The notes beneath the pieces are model-generated. The model did no database searches. It had not been told where the DNA came from and saw only the letters and a list, made by a program, of their open reading frames with translations. The position numbers were made by a program, and so were the translations under genes. 64,000 nucleotides of DNA from Enoplolaimus lenunculus (lineage: Eukaryota; Nematoda; Enoplea; Enoplida; Thoracostomopsidae): the NCBI GenBank assembly GCA_030248215.1, contig JASANG010003708.1, forward strand, positions 186,001 through 250,000, given 5' to 3'. This document shows, in pieces, positions 58,920 to 64,000 of this stretch (position 1 is the stretch's first letter; every line of letters starts with the position of its first letter).

Positions 58920-59600
58920 CTAACCCATTACGTCAGCATACGGATCATAATTTTCAATATCACGTGCTACACGGGGAACATAGCTACACTTTGCACACGC
59001 TTCTTCACTGTAATCTTGAAAGAATTCTTGATCTAAAAATTGCGGTTTAAATCTAGGAAGCAAATAAGTCCAACAGTTTACAATCGTGCTTTCTTGTTGT
59101 TTCGCTTGATCTGAACTAGCGCAGTAGCTTATGATTTCAATCGGGATTTGTTCACGGATGTAGGCACGAGGATGCGATTCTAACCGATCAAGTACTGCCA
59201 GCATTTTATCGTCGACGTCCCATATTTCACCAAATACATTCTATAAACATTAACTTGTCTTGAAATTGAAAAAATTCGTTTAAACAAAACGTCAAATGAA
59301 GTGGTGTAACAAATCTTTATATGGGTCAAATATGCTCAGTTAATCGTAAATTACATATGAATTGTACAATTTTTCATTACAAATATGCTGCAGTGAAGCG
59401 ATCGAACTTACGTTTCCTAATCCACGTTTATTGAGTAAAAAAGGTATGTTATACTTGGACCCAATGACCAAAGGATACAAGTCCACAGTTCGTCCAGCCG
59501 CATAAAGTTTACTAAGTCCATTTTCTACTGAAGTTATTACGTGATTATTGGCCTGTCCAGTTTTTAAAGTCCCGTAAACAAACACGCGATACTTTAACAT
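58920..59600 (-). CDS. GGACT: Gamma-glutamylamine cyclotransferase (AIG2-like), two exons
   Basis: Cyclises the gamma-glutamyl group of gamma-glutamylamines (e.g. gamma-glutamyl-epsilon-lysine from transglutaminase cross-links) to 5-oxoproline, freeing the amine. On the minus strand exon 1 is 59600-59412 (ATG to GGAAAC|GTAAGT) and exon 2 is 59240-58920 (TTTATAG|AATGTA to TAG); both phase 0, 169 residues (human 153). FVYGTLKTGQANNHVI is the nucleotide-like loop of the fold, followed by GRTVDLYPLVIG and NIPFLLNKRGLGN. VFGEIWDVDDKMLAVLDRLE contains the catalytic Glu (E84, aligned with human E82) followed by SHP. The C-terminal part (YVPRVARDIENYDP) corresponds to LRYNPRENR. An upstream in-frame extension has no ATG, supporting the start used. 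Convergent with AASDHPPT. Confidence 0.92.
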
Positions 59601-59730
59601 TATATATTTGTTGATTTGTATATATACTCCTAAAACAACCTCACGTTCGGAGTACAACTGGAAGGCTGAAACTGGTTTTGGCAGAAAATCGACCTTCAGC
59701 TCCGGTAAATCAACATTGGGTACTGAAAGT

Positions 59731-59868
59731 GGCCCATGTAAAGATCAGGGGCGGAACGTTTTAGGACTGGAATAGAGTAAGCTTAAGCTTTAGTCTAATT
59801 TTTAGGCTTGGCTTAGGCTTAGGAATATGCTTATAATACTGTTCCGCCTCTGTTGTTAATGAAGATTA
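59731..59868. mobile_element. Truncated GGCCCATG-type element with TTAGGC runs
   Basis: GGCCCATGTAAAGATCAGGG then GCGGAACG at the left, GCTTAGGCTTAGGAATATGC in the middle, CTGTTCCGCCTCTGTTG at the right; the outermost right end is lost. It lies 130 bp upstream of the GGACT start, i.e. in its promoter region. Confidence 0.68.
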
Positions 59869-60082
59869 ATTTTTAAAACCAAAAACCTACTAGACTATAT
59901 ATGTAACTTTTGCAGCCACAAGTCACAACGCAACTCTTGTTTTTAATATACAGCACGTAAAAACTTATTAACACCAAAATGCTTATCAAAAATGCTTTAA
60001 TTTACGCACTGTAAGCTTCAATTAGTTTTGCAAGTTTTGGATAGGGTTTCTTACATTATTGTTATGGCCCATGTTACTTTAA

Positions 60083-60344
60083 CCCCTTCTCACATTAAGT
60101 TGCCCATAGGCAACTCAGCGCAGTCTATATACGTTAAATATTATATATATCGCACAGTGTTTAACAATTGCAACACGTATACATAGTACTAAATCACCAC
60201 AAGACGTGAGAGCCCCCTCGGGCTCGAGCGTCAAGCTCATATAGCTGAGTGATGGTATACGCCTCTCACTCCAGTCGCTGGAGTTCGAATCCTAGTATAA
60301 AAGTAGGTCTCAGGGGAAATAGACAATATTCATGTGATAAAGGG
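60083..60344. mobile_element. piggyBac-like element (262 bp) with tRNA-like module
   Basis: TTAA at 60079-60082 and 60345-60348, the target being the TTAA in CTTTAAGGGG of the host element. Ends CCCCTTCTCACATTAAG and TTCATGTGATAAAGGG. Internal ATAGCTGAGTGATGG and GGAGTTCGAATCC keep the A- and B-box-like motifs. Closely similar to 16997-17258 and the same length. Confidence 0.9.
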
Positions 60345-60386
60345 TTAAGGGGCGTCCAAGTTTGTTGTGGGTCTATAAAAGAGTAG

Positions 60387-60565
60387 GGCCCATGAATAGA
60401 ACATGGCCGGAACAGTAGTATAAGTATATTCTTAAGCCTAAGCCTAAGCGTATCGATGAGCCTATTCCTAAGCTTAAGCCTAAGCAAAAAAATGAGTCTA
60501 AAGCTTAAACTGACTCTATTATACTCTCTTCGGAAAACGACCCGGCCCTGTTCTATACATGGGCC
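60387..60565. mobile_element. GGCCCATG-type element (179 bp) with exact 8-bp duplication
   Basis: AAGAGTAG lies on both sides (60379-60386 and 60566-60573). Ends GGCCCATGAATAGAACATGG and CCCTGTTCTATACATGGGCC are inverted. Interior CTTAAGCCTAAGCCTAAGCG blocks. Defines the target duplication length of this family as 8 bp. Confidence 0.9.
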
Positions 60566-60783
60566 AAGAGTAGGTTTAGATATATAGATTACATTTTTTG
60601 TTTAGGCTTAGGCTCAGACGTTCCTTGTGTTGTGGTACAAAATTTCATTTCGACTTGGGAACAATGTTCAATAATTTTCAGCATCGACCCCAGTAATGAG
60701 TGCGCGGACTTTCCCAAAATATCGGGTAATACAGTCTAATCTTTGTTACATCTATTGTTCGCGGCATCTGAGATGCAAATTGA

Positions 60784-60961
60784 TCTTTTTGCATCGAAGC
60801 AATAACTAGTGTTTCGAGGTTTGTGTCGTCCGCATCACCATCACCAGAAGCGTTTGAGTTCGTCGCAATAGGCTCATCGGAACCCGAGATCTTAGATGAC
60901 GTCGACGGCGTACGAACAGCTTTGATGCAAACCGGCGCCCTCGGATATAAACACGGGTCGG
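60784..60961 (+). other. Possible exon of an unrecognised gene
   Basis: Open frame with coding-like composition: SASPSPEAFEFVAIGSSEPE, then ILDDVDGVRTALMQTGALGY, closed by a good donor (GGGTCGG|GTAAGG). Possible acceptors are TTTTTGCATCGAAG (about 60799) or AACTAG (about 60809); no ATG precedes it in frame. The segment is less AT-rich than its flanks. Partner exons were not found, so this could be an internal exon of a plus-strand gene that continues out of the window, or chance. Confidence 0.3.
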
Positions 60962-61906
60962 GTAAGGAATTTCAGCCGCGTGTATGCTCGCGAGAAATGA
61001 TTTGTATCACGGGGTAAAAAAATGACAGTTTTTTTATTTGCGCCAAACCTTTAAATGTTAAGGTGCAAAATAATACGCTTTTAACATCCTTAAGTCTTGT
61101 GTATAATACGCTAAAAACCAGAGTCAACCAATGTTTTGATTTGAGTTCACATGTCGTCTTGTCATTATTGTGCTTTACAATTGATGTATCAACGTTGCGT
61201 TTGTACCTATTTGCATAAAATTAAGTACAACCAGAGGTTCGGCTCCAGCAGAAAATCGATCTCCAGCTATGGCTCCGGTAGAATATCTGCCGATGGTTCC
61301 GGCAATTTCGGTAGTCAAATTTGCAGTTTTATAAAATTTATTTCGGCGTTTCGTAATAAAAAATTGCCTAAATTTTGTTAAAAATAAGAAAAGCAAAAGA
61401 ATTACCAACACCTTCCAGATATTTAAAATTAGCAATATAAGCATCTCCATTTTACTACATAATTTCGCACCATGTTCGGCTAATTTTATTGGCCTCCGGC
61501 TCCGGTATTTTTCGCCTCCGGTTTGTAGCCTGAGGTTTCGCGCTGTACCCTGGTAAAAACTGCTGAAACTGACCGGCTTCGTTATCTTTAACTCATGGAC
61601 ACGAATAGTAAAACTTATTTAGTCCTTAACTCGCTCCGAACATTAACACAAAGGCAATAGCAGTCAACTTTCAATAATATAAACATACTGGTGTACACAA
61701 CCAGAAAATATTACATACAAAACAGGGGCGATTGTATATATATAACACGGTTAATCACACGCTCGTCTTAGAAAACCGCAATTCGGTTAACTTTATACAA
61801 GGAGAATTTTTGCCTGGGCCGGGGCTAAGATTATTGCTTGCTATAATAAAAACCCATGTCATAAAAACGCTCGAAAACTACACATTCACACGTACAGAAT
61901 ACGAGA
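60962..61906. other. No gene seen; hAT-like CCGG-rich debris
   Basis: GGTTCGGCTCCAGCAG, GCTCCGGTAG and TTCCGGCAATTTCGG at 61230-61310 and GGCCTCCGGCTCCGG..CTGTACCCTGG at 61490-61555 are worn parts of the hAT-like CAGGGTGCAACCGG family. Nothing else recognised. Confidence 0.4.
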
Positions 61907-63218
61907 TGCGTCATCCACATTAATTTGCGCCCGGCGTGTGGAAATCAAAAACGCCTTTTTCCAACTTGTTTGGAAAAAGGGTAGCAGTGGGAAATTGAAT
62001 TTGAAAACTTTTCCAATTTTCCTTTGCCGTCGGTTTTATAAAATCGAGTAGTAAATTGATAATTTACCCCCAAAACTATAAAATTTAAACGGAAATATAG
62101 GTCAAATACGTAACCGACATTTCAAGGAAATATAGGTTGAAATACGTAAATGACCTTTCGTATTAAATGCGTGTTATTTTTAAGAAGTTTTGCATTCTTT
62201 AAACAGGAATGGGTGACCTCGGTCAAAAAAGCGAGACCAAGAACAGGACTTCTGGTCTCGGTTTCGATCAATTTTTAACCAAGCAAATTGATATGAGCAT
62301 AAAAGGTACAATTCTAAAAATCGGTATTTGTTACGCCAGTACTGTAGTGACCCGAATAAGAGGGGTACCCATTTTGACTCCAAATCAATATGAGTCCGTA
62401 TCCCTAATAAGAGTCCGTAAGCGCATAGAGTCCCAAAACCCTAATAGAGTCGATAAATTTCAATTATTTTTTTGCCGGAAAATCAAACACTGTAACAACA
62501 TATTACAGATATTCGCTAAAATTAACTAATTAACCGTCATTTTTACTACCTAATTTCGCCTCCGGCCAAACCATTTTTGCCTAGGTTTAGGCTTAGACTT
62601 TGGTTTAGAAATCTTATACTACTGTTACGGCCCTGTTCTATACACTTGTTTAACATAAGCTGTACATGAAACGGTTTTATAAAATCAGACATTTATTGCT
62701 CGATATTCAAAATTTTCGACTTAAAACATGAAATGTAATCTATTATCGCAAAATTTTATTATTTGTTCGATATTTTACTAGAATTGCAGACAAATTCCAC
62801 GACCCCCCAAGTAGCATTTCCGGTGTCCGGTTTTCTAAAATTTCAAATTCCAACTGCTATACAATTTACTTGCATCAAGTGGGAAATTGAAGCAAATTTC
62901 TGGTCTTCAATTTCCCACTGCGGTAAAGCACCACCTTTCAATTTCTTTTTCACTATCTTAAAAGTGCTTATCAAATTTCCACTCGAGTTTAAAAACTGTT
63001 TCAATTTCCCATTGCGGTCGTTTTTATTTTCGCTATTGGGAAATTGAAATTCAAAATTGCTAGTCAAATTCCTAATACGTTTTATAAAATGTTTCAATTT
63101 ACCTATAGATCAAATTTCGTGTTTTCAATTTCCCACTGCTACCCTTTTTCCAAACTCAAGTTGGAAAAAGGCGTTCTTGATTTCCACAAGCCGGGCGCAA
63201 ATTAATGTGGATGACGCA
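61907..63218. mobile_element. 1.3-kb TIR element with 3-bp duplication, carrying nested pieces
   Basis: AGA at 61904-61906 and 63219-63221. Ends TGCGTCATCCACATTAATTT and the exact inverse; the inverted arms run for over 80 bp (GGAAATCAAAAACGCC, TTGGAAAAAGGGTAGCAGTG). Inside, GCAGTGGGAAATTGAA and its inverse recur at least six times. Contains the TA-family fragment from 62342 and TTAGGC debris at 62575-62650. Related by its ends to 50604-50807. No transposase frame. Confidence 0.83.
62342..62470. mobile_element. Left part of a TA-family element inside the 1.3-kb element
   Basis: CTGTAGTGACCCGAATAAG at 62342 after TA, continuing through AGTCCGTAAGCGCATAGAGT and ending in TTTCAATTATT, where similarity to 12302-12746 stops. 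The right half is absent. Confidence 0.75.
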
Positions 63219-63221
63219 AGA

Positions 63222-64000
63222 TATATCGCTCGAGTTTTCGAAACCATAGAGCTGATATTAAAATACGGTTTGAATTAATTTTTATAGACAACAGCGGGAT
63301 ACGAGTGAAATAGTAAAAAAATTTTCATAAATTACCTACGATCTCGGCCGCGGCACTTTCTGGCCCTGACCCCGGCACAGATTAGTGCAAACGGATAATA
63401 AAAAAATAACGGAAACGGATAGTGTTCAAAATACCGGTAACGGAAAACGAATATTGAAAAAAATTTCCAAGATGTTATATTTTCCTGCCAACAATTGTCG
63501 ACTGCGCGTAAATATTGCACCGGACTGTCTAAAATTTTAAACAGAACACGTCGGATGCCGAAACTTTTAAGATTTTGGATGAATTCGTAATTTATATTTC
63601 ATCTCGAACAATATTGCAACATATCTGTAATGAAAAACTAAGAGACATATATTATAGCTAATATTTATATAACTAATTATTGCGAGAGAAAAAAGCGGAA
63701 CTTCCGCAATTTTTATACCGGAAACGGACACCGTTTTTACCAGAAACAATATCCGGTGACACTCTCTATTTCGTTGATACTGGGGGATTCAAAGGTGACC
63801 CACTCAAGCCTAGGCCACTGAAACAGGGGCCAAAACCAAAATTTTGTAATAAAACAAACTTCTAAAATAATACGTTCTACTTTTCACTCGCTTCTTCACG
63901 ATTATATACCACCCCTTCTGCCACCAGAAGTTTCCCGACTTGCCACTCTTCATATACTCTTATGAAATTCCATCACAGTTTTTCATTTGTAAATATCATC
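63222..64000. other. No gene; second hAT-like family debris
   Basis: AACGGAAACGGATAG, CCGGTAACGGAAAACG (63405-63450) and ATACCGGAAACGGACACCG (63715-63735) match the interior of 51627-52282 in inverse order. A short terminal frame (63680-63865) has no recognisable content. Confidence 0.45.

Larger units (their letters stand above)
60066..60630. mobile_element. TTAGGC-family element split by two later insertions
   Basis: Pieces in order: GGCCCATGTTACTTTAA (60066-60082), GGGGCGTCCAAGTTTGTTGT up to AAAAGAGTAG (60349-60386), and GTTTAGATATATAGATTACA then TTTAGGCTTAGGC (60574-60630). Joined, they follow the head of the family (compare 9063 and 15752). The gaps are filled by 60083-60344 and 60387-60565. 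The right end is missing. Confidence 0.82.

Overview
This is about 64 kb of an AT-rich animal (metazoan) nuclear genome. Genes are split by GT-AG introns and the space between them is filled mostly with short non-autonomous DNA transposons. All recognisable proteins are animal-type. Arrays of the hexamer TTAGGC, the telomere repeat known from nematodes, occur inside many of the transposons. That hints at a nematode or relative, but the species cannot be fixed from this window.

Genes, left to right: (1) the N-terminal part of a J-domain (DnaJ/Hsp40) protein with a Gln/His-rich linker, minus strand, running off the left edge (577 to 1). (2) A secreted Ly6/three-finger protein in two exons, plus strand (27382-28959). 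(3) An unrecognised 73-residue single-pass membrane protein in two exons, minus strand (34012-32935). (4) CNOT2/NOT2, the CCR4-NOT deadenylase scaffold subunit, plus strand (36395-46356). Twelve exons join in one frame to 1360 codons, about 2.5 times the length of the human protein, with an unusual Gln-rich tail of about 355 residues after the NOT box. (5) AASDHPPT, the cytosolic 4'-phosphopantetheinyl transferase, plus strand, five exons (54472-58548). (6) GGACT/A2LD1, gamma-glutamylamine cyclotransferase, minus strand, two exons (59600-58920), convergent with AASDHPPT and only about 370 bp away. A 5'-truncated LINE with an intact 199-codon C-terminal reading frame lies at 52539-53138. A few other coding-looking stretches are listed with low confidence.

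Repeat landscape: at least seven families of terminal-inverted-repeat elements can be separated by their ends and target-site duplications (TSDs). They are: TA-flanked elements ending CTGCAGTGACCC; TA-flanked near-palindromes ending CACTGCAAAAAATGG; TTAA-flanked piggyBac-like elements carrying a tRNA-like module; GGCCCATG-ended elements with 8-bp TSDs carrying TTAGGC arrays or, in one case, another minisatellite; hAT-like elements ending CAGGGTGCAACCGG; 3-bp-TSD elements (Harbinger-like); and elements ending TTGAGCGAAGC inside host introns. Several are nested, most clearly at 60.07-60.63 kb, where two elements with exact TSDs sit inside a third.

A 161-bp satellite (13.90-15.53 kb) has a two-variant ABABAB structure, i.e. 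a 322-bp higher-order repeat. No rRNA gene, confident functional tRNA gene, CRISPR array or retroviral element was recognised. Exon boundaries are inferred by eye from splice consensus, reading frame and remembered family sequences; no search was run.
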